From: an uncultured bacterium
Lineage (GTDB): Bacteria; Patescibacteriota; Minisyncoccia; Phycocordibacterales; CAIRYW01
Reading direction: 5' to 3'
NCBI GenBank assembly: GCA_903882905.1
Contig: CAIRYW010000021.1
Span: forward strand, 1-47,949
DNA: 47,949 nucleotides
The notes under the pieces are model-generated. The model did no database searches and had not been told where the DNA came from. It saw only the letters and a list, made by a program, of their open reading frames with translations. Each line of letters begins with the position of its first letter. Within the stretch, counting starts at the first letter, position 1. The translations under genes and the position numbers were made by a program. Of this stretch, positions 27,085 to 36,188 are shown in pieces.

Positions 27085-27088
27085 AATT

Positions 27089-27124
27089 CCCAAGGACCGA
27101 CCTATGGTACTTTATCCACAGGTA
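27089..27124 (-). repeat. REP-like element copy C
   Basis: cccaaggaccgacctatggtactttatccacaggta. Confidence 0.85.
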
Positions 27125-27206
27125 CTAAGAAATAATTTATTTTTTTCTGATAATATGTAGATAATTATTTTTGGTAAGCATTTATCAAAGTAATGAGATC
27201 AGAGTA

Positions 27207-27233
27207 CAAAATCCACCCAAGCGGTGGATTTTG
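27207..27233 (+). terminator. Terminator between REP copies C and D
   Basis: aaaatccacc-caagc-ggtggatttt. Confidence 0.7.
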
Positions 27234-27240
27234 TGTGATT

Positions 27241-27276
27241 ACCCAAGGACCGACCTATGGTACTTTATCCACAGGT
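27241..27276 (-). repeat. REP-like element copy D, upstream flank of the RAYT gene
   Basis: acccaaggaccgacctatggtactttatccacaggt. Confidence 0.9.
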
Positions 27277-27305
27277 AATATTTTTTTTATGTTAATATTT
27301 TAAAT

Positions 27306-27983
27306 ATGCAAAGATCGGAAACTTTTTGTGTAGGAGAGTATTATCACATCTATAATCGAGGTGTTGATAAAAGAATAATTTTCAACACTGAGCAAGATAA
27401 AAAACGTTTTCAACGTTGTTTGTATTTTTGCAATGGAGAAGAAAATGTAATATATGACGACGTTAAAAAACAAGCTCTTTTTAGAATTGATAAGGGAAAT
27501 GATTTGGTTTCTATTGGTGCGTATTGTTTAATGGATAATCACTTCCATATTCTTGTTAGAGAAAACGTCGAAGAAGGTATCTCAAAATTTATGAAAAAAT
27601 TGATGACTTCTTATTCAATGTATTTTAATAAATTGAATAATAGGACGGGTTGCCTTTTTGAAAACAGATTTAAATCAAAACACGTCGACAACGACAGATA
27701 CTTGAAATATTTATTTGCATATATACATTTAAATCCTGCAAAATTGATTGACAAGGATTGGAAAAATAATATTCAGAATAAAGAAAAAATTTTCCAACAT
27801 TTAAACAATTATAAGTACTCAAGTTTTTTTGATTATCAAGATAATTTAAGAGAACTAGGTGTGATTCTTACAAAGAAACATTTCCCGGAATATTTTTTCA
27901 GTAAAAAAGAACATCAAGATTTTATTCTGGATTGGTTGGATGTTCGTCCTGAAGAAGGGTGGGGTGTGGATAAACTACCATAG
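27306..27983 (+). CDS. REP-associated tyrosine transposase (Y1_Tnp / RAYT)
   Basis: GEYYHIYNRGVDKRIIF, YCLMDNHFHILVRE (HUH-type HFH), NRTGCLFENRFKSKHVDNDRYLKYLFAYIHLNPAK. Confidence 0.92.
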   Translation: MQRSETFCVGEYYHIYNRGVDKRIIFNTEQDKKRFQRCLYFCNGEENVIYDDVKKQALFRIDKGNDLVSIGAYCLMDNHFHILVRENVEEGISKFMKKLMTSYSMYFNKLNNRTGCLFENRFKSKHVDNDRYLKYLFAYIHLNPAKLIDKDWKNNIQNKEKIFQHLNNYKYSSFFDYQDNLRELGVILTKKHFPEYFFSKKEHQDFILDWLDVRPEEGWGVDKLP

Positions 27984-28009
27984 GTCGGTCCTTGGGTAGT
28001 TTATCAACA
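27965..28009 (+). repeat. REP-like element copy E, overlapping the RAYT 3' end
   Basis: tgtggataaactacc-ataggtcggtcctt-gggtagtttatcaaca; long hairpin. Confidence 0.9.
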
Positions 28010-28184
28010 TAGGGGGGATTGAAAAAAGAAAAAGATTTTAATACAATTTTTGTTATTCAGATCGGGTGCTAAAATCGGAAATCAAAATACCTCAAGTAAA
28101 GGCTCTCTTTGGCAGATCGGAGCAAGGGGAGTCTTTTCTCGAGATATTTAAAACGAGAAAAGATTAGAAAACTAAGATCGGAAA

Positions 28185-29591
28185 ATGAAATCAAAAGCAC
28201 TTTGTGTACTTTTTTTTGGGGCATTATTTTTTATTGCGAACTTTTCTCTTGCAGCAACTGCAAATATTTCCAGTTTGGTTTTTACTACAGAACCCCAAAT
28301 TATTAAACCTGGAGATATATCAAAAGATATAACTGTCCAAACTCAAAATTCTTCTGGCACGGCCGAAAAAGTTGACGAGACAAACGATACAACTTTTACA
28401 AGTTCTTCTCCTACAGGTCAATTTTTAAACTCATCAGGTAACGCTGTCTCGACCACAATGAGTAAAAATACTTCAAGTCGAACTTTTTATTACAAAGATA
28501 GTACTGAGGGGACTTATACGCTATTTGTTTCAGTGAAAGGACGAGATACTGGAAAGACTTTTTCTGCAACACAGCAAATAACTATTTCATCTAATACTTC
28601 TAGTGGAAATCTTGATACAGGAAACGGGACTTCTACAAGCGCAACTTCAACTACCTCGACCACAACAGCTACATCTAGCGACTCCACGACTTTTTCTGGT
28701 TCAGATATAAATACATCCGGTTCTGGTGTGTATTCATATTCAAGCGGTACGCCTTTGTCACAGTTCTCAGAAAATGATTTCGATTTGAAAGCTTATGCAG
28801 GGAGAGATAGGGTAGCTTTTATAAACAGTCCTGCAAAATTTATTGCACAAATTAAAACTACAAATTCTACTGGAAATTTAAGTTATTCATGGTCTTTTGG
28901 GGACGGGTCATTATCAAACAGCAAAGAAGTTGAACATTATTATGCTTATCCAGGAATTTACAATGTGGTTTTAAATGTTTCAAATGGAGTAAATGATGCA
29001 GTTTCTAGTGCTAAAGTTGAAGTTCTTGAACCAAATATCTCGATAACTAACTCTCAAAATCCTGGTAATAATTTCGTTGAAATTACAAATAATTCTAATA
29101 GAGAAGTTAATCTTGCAGGTTATAGGATTATATATGGTGCCAAAAATTTTCTGATTGCCCAGGATACAATCTTGAGTGCAAATTCAAATATAAAAATTCC
29201 TTTACAAATTTCAGGGCAAGAAAAAATTTCATTTACTTATCCGAATGGTACAAATTTGGTTGATACTATTTCAGACGGAGAAAAAGAAAAGGAAATTTCA
29301 TATATAAAATCACAAATAGATACGATTAAAAACAAAATTGCTGAATTAAAGACAACTGAATCAATTGCGCCAGTCTCTGAAACCCAAAACATTACAAAAG
29401 AAGACCAAATTAAAATTGCAGAAGATGCAAGGACTCACCTTGACGTTCCTAAAGATGAAAGTGTGCAAGTTGAAGAAAATTCGCAAGCGTCAAATTCTTC
29501 TACTACAGAATCTACAATAAATAAAAATCAGAATTTTATTGAAAGTCTTTTAGCGGCTCCAAAGAAAATATTTGATTTCATAAAATGGTAG
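28185..29591 (+). CDS. Secreted protein with PKD domain and lamin-tail-like domain
   Basis: SYSWSFGDGSLSNSKEVEHYYAYPGIYNVVLNVSNG (PKD); NFVEITNNSNREVNLAGYRIIYG (LTD-like); S/T-rich linker. Confidence 0.75.
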   Translation: MKSKALCVLFFGALFFIANFSLAATANISSLVFTTEPQIIKPGDISKDITVQTQNSSGTAEKVDETNDTTFTSSSPTGQFLNSSGNAVSTTMSKNTSSRTFYYKDSTEGTYTLFVSVKGRDTGKTFSATQQITISSNTSSGNLDTGNGTSTSATSTTSTTTATSSDSTTFSGSDINTSGSGVYSYSSGTPLSQFSENDFDLKAYAGRDRVAFINSPAKFIAQIKTTNSTGNLSYSWSFGDGSLSNSKEVEHYYAYPGIYNVVLNVSNGVNDAVSSAKVEVLEPNISITNSQNPGNNFVEITNNSNREVNLAGYRIIYGAKNFLIAQDTILSANSNIKIPLQISGQEKISFTYPNGTNLVDTISDGEKEKEISYIKSQIDTIKNKIAELKTTESIAPVSETQNITKEDQIKIAEDARTHLDVPKDESVQVEENSQASNSSTTESTINKNQNFIESLLAAPKKIFDFIKW

Positions 29592-32500
29592 GTACTAAGC
29601 TGAAAAATAATTTTTCTCTCAAAAAATTATTTTTCAGCTTTTTCATTTTCTTTCTCTTATTCTCTCTGCCAAAATTTGTCTGGGCAAATGTCACAATTAA
29701 TAATGATTTAGATATAAAAAAAGACACAATCTGGAATAAAGATCAGGGACAATATTTAATCTCTGGAGATATTTCAATTGAAAAAGGAGTTACTCTAAAA
29801 ATAGAGGCAGGTACAGAGATTCAATTTCAAAATAACAGAGCAATATATTTGTTTGGCGGGAATCTAGATATCGAAGGTGGCGAATCAGAGAAAGTCAGTA
29901 TAGATACAATTTTAGGTAAGCATTGGAACCTATATAATTTTGGCGGAAAAATGAATATAAATGATGCCATTTTTTCAGATCTATTTAGCATTTATGTAAA
30001 TACACAAGGTTATGTGGATATAAAATCTTCAGATATTTCCTCAATTTATGCACTCGATCTTTTTGATAGTAGTTTTTTATCAATAGATGGTGGTAGTTTG
30101 TCTGCGAGTAAAGATTCAGCTATTTATGCCACTGATTCGTCAAAAGTTTACCTATCAAGCACTGAGATTTCATCTTTATGCTCATACGAAACGATTTCTA
30201 TAAATCAAGGATCAGATTTGCATATGAATAGTGTGGTTATGGATTACTCAATCGGATCTAAAAGTTTATTAATTAACGATGGTACTGTAGATATTCTAGG
30301 CTCACAATTTGAAGGAGGACTGAAAGATGGAATTGTTATATATCAAGGTGATTCATCTTTAAATATTGCTTACAGTAGCATTTTAAATTTTAAAGATTCG
30401 GCTGTTAAAAATTACTACGCTAATGTTTCAATAAAAGAGTCAGATTTTTTTGGAAATGGAACAGCTTTTACTTTTTATCCAACTACAACAGGTAAATTCA
30501 CTGCTTCTAAAAATAACATAGAAGGAAATACTTCAGGAGTATATTTTAGCACTTACATGAATATTACTGATAATTTTGATGTCAGAAATAATTTTTGGGG
30601 AGATGCTTCTGGCCCTTACGATAAAGGTAATAACAGTAATCCGACCTCACCATCAAAAGGAAATCCTAATGGGCAAGGTGATTCTGTAAGTGGCTTTGCA
30701 AATATAATTTCAAATTATACCCCTTGGCTTACAACACCGGCTTCACATGTAATACATAATCCCGTAATAATAATTCCAGGAATTTTGAGTAGTTATTTAG
30801 ATAAAGCGGATGGGACAGAGGTATGGCCAAATTTGAGCAAGGCTTTGGTTCCCGGAAGTGATACCTATCTCGACGATTTAATTTTGAGTCCTGATGGAAA
30901 AACAAGTAGTACAACAATAAATACACCTGACATAATGAGGGAAACAAAAATACCATTACTTTTTGACGTAGATTTTTTTCAAGGTTTGATTACGAAATTA
31001 AAGGAACAATACGCAGAAGGTGAGGATTTATTTGTCTTTCCATACGATTGGAGGTTAGATGTTGATTCTGTAGCACAAGAAAAACTCAGTCTTTTTGTTG
31101 AAAATATTTTAGAACAAACTGGCTCTGAAAAAGTTGATATTGTCGCCCATAGTATGGGTGGATTAGTCACAAAATCTTATATAAAAAATTTTGGAGCAGA
31201 TAAAATTGGAAAATTTATTGACATTGCTACACCTCATCTGGGTTCTCCTGACTCATTAAAAATACTTTCTTATGGTGATGATTTGGGAGTTAATTTTTTA
31301 GGAATACTAGGGCTAAATTCTGAAGAAGTCAAAAAAATTTCACAAAATTTTCCTTCGGTTTATGAACTTCTTCCCAGTGAAAAATACTTCGATTCAATAG
31401 ATTCTGATTATAAATATTATTTTGATGACCTTGGAGATACAGATAAAAATGGTGTTAAAGGTAGGTTGAATTTTTCAGAGACTATGGATTTTCTTAAAAA
31501 TTCTGGAAGAAATTCTACTTTAATAGATGAAGCAAAGGAATTTCAAGAGGGGATTGCCGATGTTGATCCAGAAACAAATGGGATAGAAACAATAAATATT
31601 GTTGGATGTGGTACTCCTACAATAGGAAAAATTTATACATTAGACAAAAAGAATAGCAAAAATGAGTATGCACTAGGCTACATAAATGGAGACGGTACAG
31701 TCCCGCTCCAGAGTGCAGAAGCTTTAAATGCCGAGAAGACTTACTATATTTCTGGTGGGATTGCTCATGGTACGATGCCAAGTTCTCAAGGTGTAAAAGA
31801 TCTCATTTCCTCAATACTTTTTGGTAAAGATGTAATTACTGATAAAAATGTCAATACAACAAAATCAAATTGCAAATTACCAAACGGTAAGTACGTTAGT
31901 GTTCACAGTCCTATAAAGATAGATGTATATGACCAAGTAGGTAATCATACTGGGCCAAATGCATCTGGAGATATAGAGCAAAATATTCCTGGAGTTATTT
32001 ATGACACAATCGAAGATAACAAATTTGTTTTTGTTCCTGATGACGAAAATTACAAAATTAATCTTCAGGCGACAGATTTGGGCTCATTTTCAATTGATAT
32101 TAAAACTGAAAAAGATGACGTAGATCATTTCGATTATTTCAATGACATTCCAATAAATAATGTAAGTCTCTCTGGTAGTATAGATCTATCTTCATCAACC
32201 CCAACTCTTGTAATAAAAAAAGATGTTGGTTCGGATAATACTACTTTATTACCTGACGTTAGTTCTGATGTAGATCTATACGAACAAGGAAAAGATGTAC
32301 AAACTCAAAATATATCTTCTGAAGTATCTTTACCTCCAGTTTTAAATTCAGCAAAACATCATTCTGGAAGTATTCATAATAGCAACCTACCAATACTTGT
32401 TACTAAAACAATAACTATTTCAGTTTTGACACCAAATTCTTATCCCGCAAAAATTTTAACGTCAGCAAAAATGAAAGATACAAAAATTTTTGCACAAAAT

Positions 32501-32671
32501 GAACCTAAAGTGTTTGAAAAAAACATGACAAATGACACAAAAGAATCAAATTTTGCTGGAGCTTTAGGTGCTTTTAGGAAATTAAGTCGATGGAGTTTCT
32601 TTGAAAAATTATTGAATTATAAGAACAATACCTGGAATTTTTTTACAAAAATATTCCACTTAACAAAATAA
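29585..32671 (+). CDS. Large secreted protein: right-handed beta-helix plus LCAT/lipase-like alpha/beta hydrolase
   Basis: Signal peptide; beta-helix-like repeats; HNPVIIIPGILSSYLDKADGTEVWPN; nucleophile elbow VAHSMGG. Confidence 0.75.
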   Translation: MVGTKLKNNFSLKKLFFSFFIFFLLFSLPKFVWANVTINNDLDIKKDTIWNKDQGQYLISGDISIEKGVTLKIEAGTEIQFQNNRAIYLFGGNLDIEGGESEKVSIDTILGKHWNLYNFGGKMNINDAIFSDLFSIYVNTQGYVDIKSSDISSIYALDLFDSSFLSIDGGSLSASKDSAIYATDSSKVYLSSTEISSLCSYETISINQGSDLHMNSVVMDYSIGSKSLLINDGTVDILGSQFEGGLKDGIVIYQGDSSLNIAYSSILNFKDSAVKNYYANVSIKESDFFGNGTAFTFYPTTTGKFTASKNNIEGNTSGVYFSTYMNITDNFDVRNNFWGDASGPYDKGNNSNPTSPSKGNPNGQGDSVSGFANIISNYTPWLTTPASHVIHNPVIIIPGILSSYLDKADGTEVWPNLSKALVPGSDTYLDDLILSPDGKTSSTTINTPDIMRETKIPLLFDVDFFQGLITKLKEQYAEGEDLFVFPYDWRLDVDSVAQEKLSLFVENILEQTGSEKVDIVAHSMGGLVTKSYIKNFGADKIGKFIDIATPHLGSPDSLKILSYGDDLGVNFLGILGLNSEEVKKISQNFPSVYELLPSEKYFDSIDSDYKYYFDDLGDTDKNGVKGRLNFSETMDFLKNSGRNSTLIDEAKEFQEGIADVDPETNGIETINIVGCGTPTIGKIYTLDKKNSKNEYALGYINGDGTVPLQSAEALNAEKTYYISGGIAHGTMPSSQGVKDLISSILFGKDVITDKNVNTTKSNCKLPNGKYVSVHSPIKIDVYDQVGNHTGPNASGDIEQNIPGVIYDTIEDNKFVFVPDDENYKINLQATDLGSFSIDIKTEKDDVDHFDYFNDIPINNVSLSGSIDLSSSTPTLVIKKDVGSDNTTLLPDVSSDVDLYEQGKDVQTQNISSEVSLPPVLNSAKHHSGSIHNSNLPILVTKTITISVLTPNSYPAKILTSAKMKDTKIFAQNEPKVFEKNMTNDTKESNFAGALGAFRKLSRWSFFEKLLNYKNNTWNFFTKIFHLTK

Positions 32672-32686
32672 TAGTAAATTAATTAT

Positions 32687-32965
32687 ATGAAAATATTTCT
32701 CAACATGGTTAGACTTATTGCAAATCTCTTAATTTCCTTCATAATTCTTTATTTTGTATTGCTAAAATTTGGAGATGATAATTTTACAAATTATATTTTT
32801 TTTGTAATACCAATTTTCATTGCAATTAGCATTTATTTCATTGATAAAAAAATTACAGGAAATTCAAGAAAAAGTATCTACTATGTATCGGTGGTTTCGT
32901 ATTTTATAATTTCTTTTTTAATTTTTGTGTATGCTATTTCACAAATCACAATAAACTTTATGTAG
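32687..32965 (+). CDS. Small membrane protein, about three TM segments
   Basis: 92-aa hydrophobic ORF. Confidence 0.6.
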   Translation: MKIFLNMVRLIANLLISFIILYFVLLKFGDDNFTNYIFFVIPIFIAISIYFIDKKITGNSRKSIYYVSVVSYFIISFLIFVYAISQITINFM

Positions 32966-32986
32966 AAAATATCAGTAGCAGAATAT

Positions 32987-33032
32987 ACCTGTGGATAAGC
33001 ACCTATAGGTCGGTCCTTGGGTTATCCACAGG
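32987..33032 (+). repeat. REP-like element copy F (two perfect inverted DnaA-box 9-mers)
   Basis: acctgtggataagcacctataggtcggtccttgggttatccacagg. Confidence 0.9.
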
Positions 33033-33075
33033 GGAGGGGTTGCAGGTGAACCAGAGTTCACCTATACTATTATCC

Positions 33076-33318
33076 ATGAGCAGGACTAGATTAATAGGAG
33101 AAATAGAAAAGGAAATCGAAAGATTGAATAATAAGATTGATCTTAGGATTATTAAGGGTTTGCCTTATTTTAAGGAGGCTAGAAGGCATAGATTTCTTGT
33201 GGCACAACTTTCAAACCTAACAAGGACAGAAGCTCCAGTGGCTATTAAAACAATAATAAAAGCAAAAAGAAATTGGTTAGAGAGAGCTGGTAGTTTAGTA
33301 ACAATGTTTCTTTTTTAA
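33076..33318 (+). CDS. Hypothetical protein
   Basis: Start reset to MSRTRLIGEIEKEIERLNNKIDLRI; basic, coiled. Confidence 0.5.
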   Translation: MSRTRLIGEIEKEIERLNNKIDLRIIKGLPYFKEARRHRFLVAQLSNLTRTEAPVAIKTIIKAKRNWLERAGSLVTMFLF

Positions 33319-33463
33319 AACTAAAATTATGAACTTTTTAAGCACAAAGATTTTGAATAGAAAAATAAAATATTATAGAGGAAATATTCCTTTGCTTCGC
33401 AAGCGAGTAAAAATTAATTTCTTTCCCAGTATTTTTGTTGACGTTTATTTTTAAAATAATCTA

Positions 33464-34027
33464 ATGGAAAATTACAAAGACCGAATAATCTCTTTTTATA
33501 AAAAACATCGCAGGATGCCGGGGTATAAAGAGATAATGAACCTAACAGGGTTTAAATCTAAGAATGCTGTTTTTAAATTGATTAACCATCTTGTAGATGC
33601 AGGGATTGTGAGTAAGGATTCACAGGGGAAAATAATTCCAAGTAGGTCTTTGGACGAGATTCCAATGCTAGGGCTTGTAGAGGCAGGTTTTCCTTCATCT
33701 GTGGAGGAAGAAATGACAGACACAATAAGTATTGATAATTATTTAATTGAAAACAAAGAATCAACCTATATGCTCGAAGTGAAAGGGGAGTCGATGATTG
33801 ATGCTGGAATTCACGAAGGAGATTTGGTAATTGTCGAAAGAAATAGAAATCCAAAAGTAGGGGACATTGTGATTGCCGAAGTGGATGGTGGTTGGACTAT
33901 GAAATATTTCAGAAAGGATGGAGATAAAGTTTATTTAGAACCAGCAAACAAAAAATTTAAAAATATTTATCCAGAACACGAGTTAAATATTGCGGCTGTT
34001 GTGAAGGGTGTGGTTAGAAAATACTAA
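33464..34027 (+). CDS. lexA: LexA-like repressor (S24 peptidase)
   Basis: N-terminal HTH, cleavage-type AG (LVEAGFPS), catalytic GESMIDAGI and TMKYFRK. Confidence 0.88.
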   Translation: MENYKDRIISFYKKHRRMPGYKEIMNLTGFKSKNAVFKLINHLVDAGIVSKDSQGKIIPSRSLDEIPMLGLVEAGFPSSVEEEMTDTISIDNYLIENKESTYMLEVKGESMIDAGIHEGDLVIVERNRNPKVGDIVIAEVDGGWTMKYFRKDGDKVYLEPANKKFKNIYPEHELNIAAVVKGVVRKY

Positions 34028-34047
34028 ATTTAAATACTTGTAATTTT

Positions 34048-34446
34048 GTGAGTGTAAAGACGGCTCTATGGGTAAGCACTATATTACTCATTAACAAAAC
34101 ACATATGTTACTTTTTCTAATTCTTGGATTGATTATAGGAGCGGGAGCAATTATTTTTGCATTACAAAATGTGAGCATTATCACTGTTACTTTTTTCTCT
34201 TGGCAATTGCAAGGATCTCTTTCTTTGATATTGCTACTTGCGATTGCGACAGGTGTTCTAGTTTGTATTTTGGTTAGTATTCCTGAAGTTATCAGAACTA
34301 ATATAAATTTTTCTGTTTTAAAGAAAATAAACAAAAAACTTGAAGATGAGAACGCGAGTTACAAAAGAATAGTTGGGGATGTGGCAAGGGTTTCTCAGAC
34401 AAAGTTTGTTGAAACTACGAGTTCAGCAACAACTTCCTCTGAATAA
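34048..34446 (+). CDS. LapA-domain membrane protein
   Basis: LFLILGLIIGAGAIIFALQNVSIITVTFFSWQLQGSLSLILLLAIATGVLV. Confidence 0.75.
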   Translation: MSVKTALWVSTILLINKTHMLLFLILGLIIGAGAIIFALQNVSIITVTFFSWQLQGSLSLILLLAIATGVLVCILVSIPEVIRTNINFSVLKKINKKLEDENASYKRIVGDVARVSQTKFVETTSSATTSSE

Positions 34447-34479
34447 GTGAATACCTGTGGATGACTTTATTTTGAAGTG

Positions 34480-34513
34480 CTGTGGATAAACACCTATAGG
34501 TCGGTCCTTGGGT
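34480..34513 (+). repeat. REP-like element copy G
   Basis: ctgtggataaacacctataggtcggtccttgggt; half-copy acctgtggatgac just upstream (about 34453). Confidence 0.85.
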
Positions 34514-34536
34514 ATTGGGGTTTTTGAATTTGAATA

Positions 34537-34568
34537 AAAAAATCCGGATGGCGGTCCGGAGGGTTTTT
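34537..34568 (-). terminator. Terminator of minus-strand gene 34579..34956
   Basis: Minus strand: tccggaccgccatccggattttttt. Confidence 0.65.
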
Positions 34569-34578
34569 AAAGGTGCTG

Positions 34579-34956
34579 TTACGCAGCCAAAGCTATTTTG
34601 GACTTGTATTTGCTGCGTTCGAGTTTTTTTACTGCTGCCTTAGCTCTTAGAAGCCAGGGTTGGAGATAAGGTATGGAAATTTTTGGCCTGCCAGACGTTT
34701 CCACGAATTCGACGATGACCTTCTTTGGTCTTGTTTTGTTGATAATCTGATTCCTTTCCAACACAGTAATACCTCTTCCTTTGACGTTGTGCCAAAAAAT
34801 ATCGGTAACATCGATTGGGACTTTTTCCCCTTGGTGTAGCACATGTAGGATGTAACTCCGTGATTTGGATTTACCGATTGTTCCGGAAGAGATTCCGACG
34901 ATTGCTTCGAATCCTATGACTTTCGCCAAAGGGTTATTTTTTGTTGGTTTTGACAT
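34579..34956 (-). CDS. Hypothetical basic protein
   Basis: 125-aa ORF with its own terminator. Confidence 0.65.
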   Translation of the reverse strand: MSKPTKNNPLAKVIGFEAIVGISSGTIGKSKSRSYILHVLHQGEKVPIDVTDIFWHNVKGRGITVLERNQIINKTRPKKVIVEFVETSGRPKISIPYLQPWLLRAKAAVKKLERSKYKSKIALAA

Positions 34957-35097
34957 GATAGTGTGAAGTTGCTCTTTTTCTACATTAGCTTAATAGGGTA
35001 TTTTGTCAATTTTTGCTCAAAGATTGGTCAATGTTGTATGATGGTGAGGTAATCTAAAAAGTTTCGTCTAAGATTTAATGATAATAATATTTTATAT

Positions 35098-35973
35098 ATG
35101 GAAATAAAAAATAAAACTTTAAAAAACGGTTTCAGTATCCCAGAATTTGGGATTGGGACGTGGCAAATGGGAGGGCGTTATGAGAGAGATATTTCAAATG
35201 ACGATGCTTCAGATATTCAGGCTATTAAAGATGCGATTGAAATGGGTGTAACACATATTGATACTGCGGAGATATATGCAGGAGGACACACAGAAGAAAT
35301 AATTGGAGAGGCCATTAAAAGTGGAAATATTGATAGAAAAAAACTTTTTATTACATCAAAAGTTTCAGGAGATGATTTGAGTTACGACGGAATAATTAAT
35401 TCTTGCACAGCAAGCTTAAAAAGATTGGGAACTGATTATTTGGATTTATATTTACTACATTGGTATGCGGAAAATTTTCCACTCGAAAAATCAATCCAAG
35501 CATTGAATGACTTAAAAAATCAAGGATTAATAAAAAATATCGGTGTGTCGAATTTTGGTTTGGAGCACCTGAAAGATGCTGTGAGATTTAGTAAAGCTCC
35601 GATTGTTTGTAATCAGGTGCATTACAATCTTAGGGTAAGAGAAGTTGTGTATGCTGGAGTTTTAAAGTTTTGTAAAGAAAACGATATTATGATTGTGGCT
35701 TATAGACCACTTGATAAAGGGGCGATAATACAACCAATTACACAGATACTTGATGATATGTCTAAAAAATATAATAAAACTCCCGCCCAAGTTGCTATTA
35801 ATTGGCTGATTTCGCAGGAAAATGTTGTAACGATTGTGAAGAGTAGAGACAGAAAACATCTTGAAGAAAATCTTGGAGGAATAGGCTGGCAGATGGCACC
35901 GGAAGATATAGAAAAATTGGATTTAGAATTTCCTAGTCAGGTGATGGTTTCTGATGTTGTGCCACTTGAATAA
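35098..35973 (+). CDS. Aldo/keto reductase
   Basis: GIGTWQMGG, THIDTAEIYAGGHTEEIIGEAI, DLYLLHWY, IKNIGVSNFG. Confidence 0.95.
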   Translation: MEIKNKTLKNGFSIPEFGIGTWQMGGRYERDISNDDASDIQAIKDAIEMGVTHIDTAEIYAGGHTEEIIGEAIKSGNIDRKKLFITSKVSGDDLSYDGIINSCTASLKRLGTDYLDLYLLHWYAENFPLEKSIQALNDLKNQGLIKNIGVSNFGLEHLKDAVRFSKAPIVCNQVHYNLRVREVVYAGVLKFCKENDIMIVAYRPLDKGAIIQPITQILDDMSKKYNKTPAQVAINWLISQENVVTIVKSRDRKHLEENLGGIGWQMAPEDIEKLDLEFPSQVMVSDVVPLE

Positions 35974-36029
35974 TAACAATATTTTTTAAGCAGAATTGAC
36001 TTTTTTGCCTAAAAAAGTAGACTATATTT

Positions 36030-36122
36030 ACAAGGCCAAAGACAAGAGGCAGTTCGTTAAATGGACAGAGGACCTCTCGAGGCGGTATTAGCTTCTAGTT
36101 ATAGATCTTCGGGTTTATAACA
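36030..36122 (+). promoter_or_regulatory. Ribosomal L10 leader
   Basis: ggccaaagacaagaggc..ggacctctcgaggcggta directly upstream of rplJ-rplL, resembles the L10 leader consensus. Confidence 0.65.
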
Positions 36123-36188
36123 AAATAAGTGAAATCCAAATCAGCCTTAATTAACAGGTCGATTTTATTTGTATAAAAAATACAAAAC

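Noticed and set aside
28109-28306. 65-aa plus-strand ORF
   Set aside because: Overlaps the signal peptide region of the PKD protein in another frame; likely spurious.
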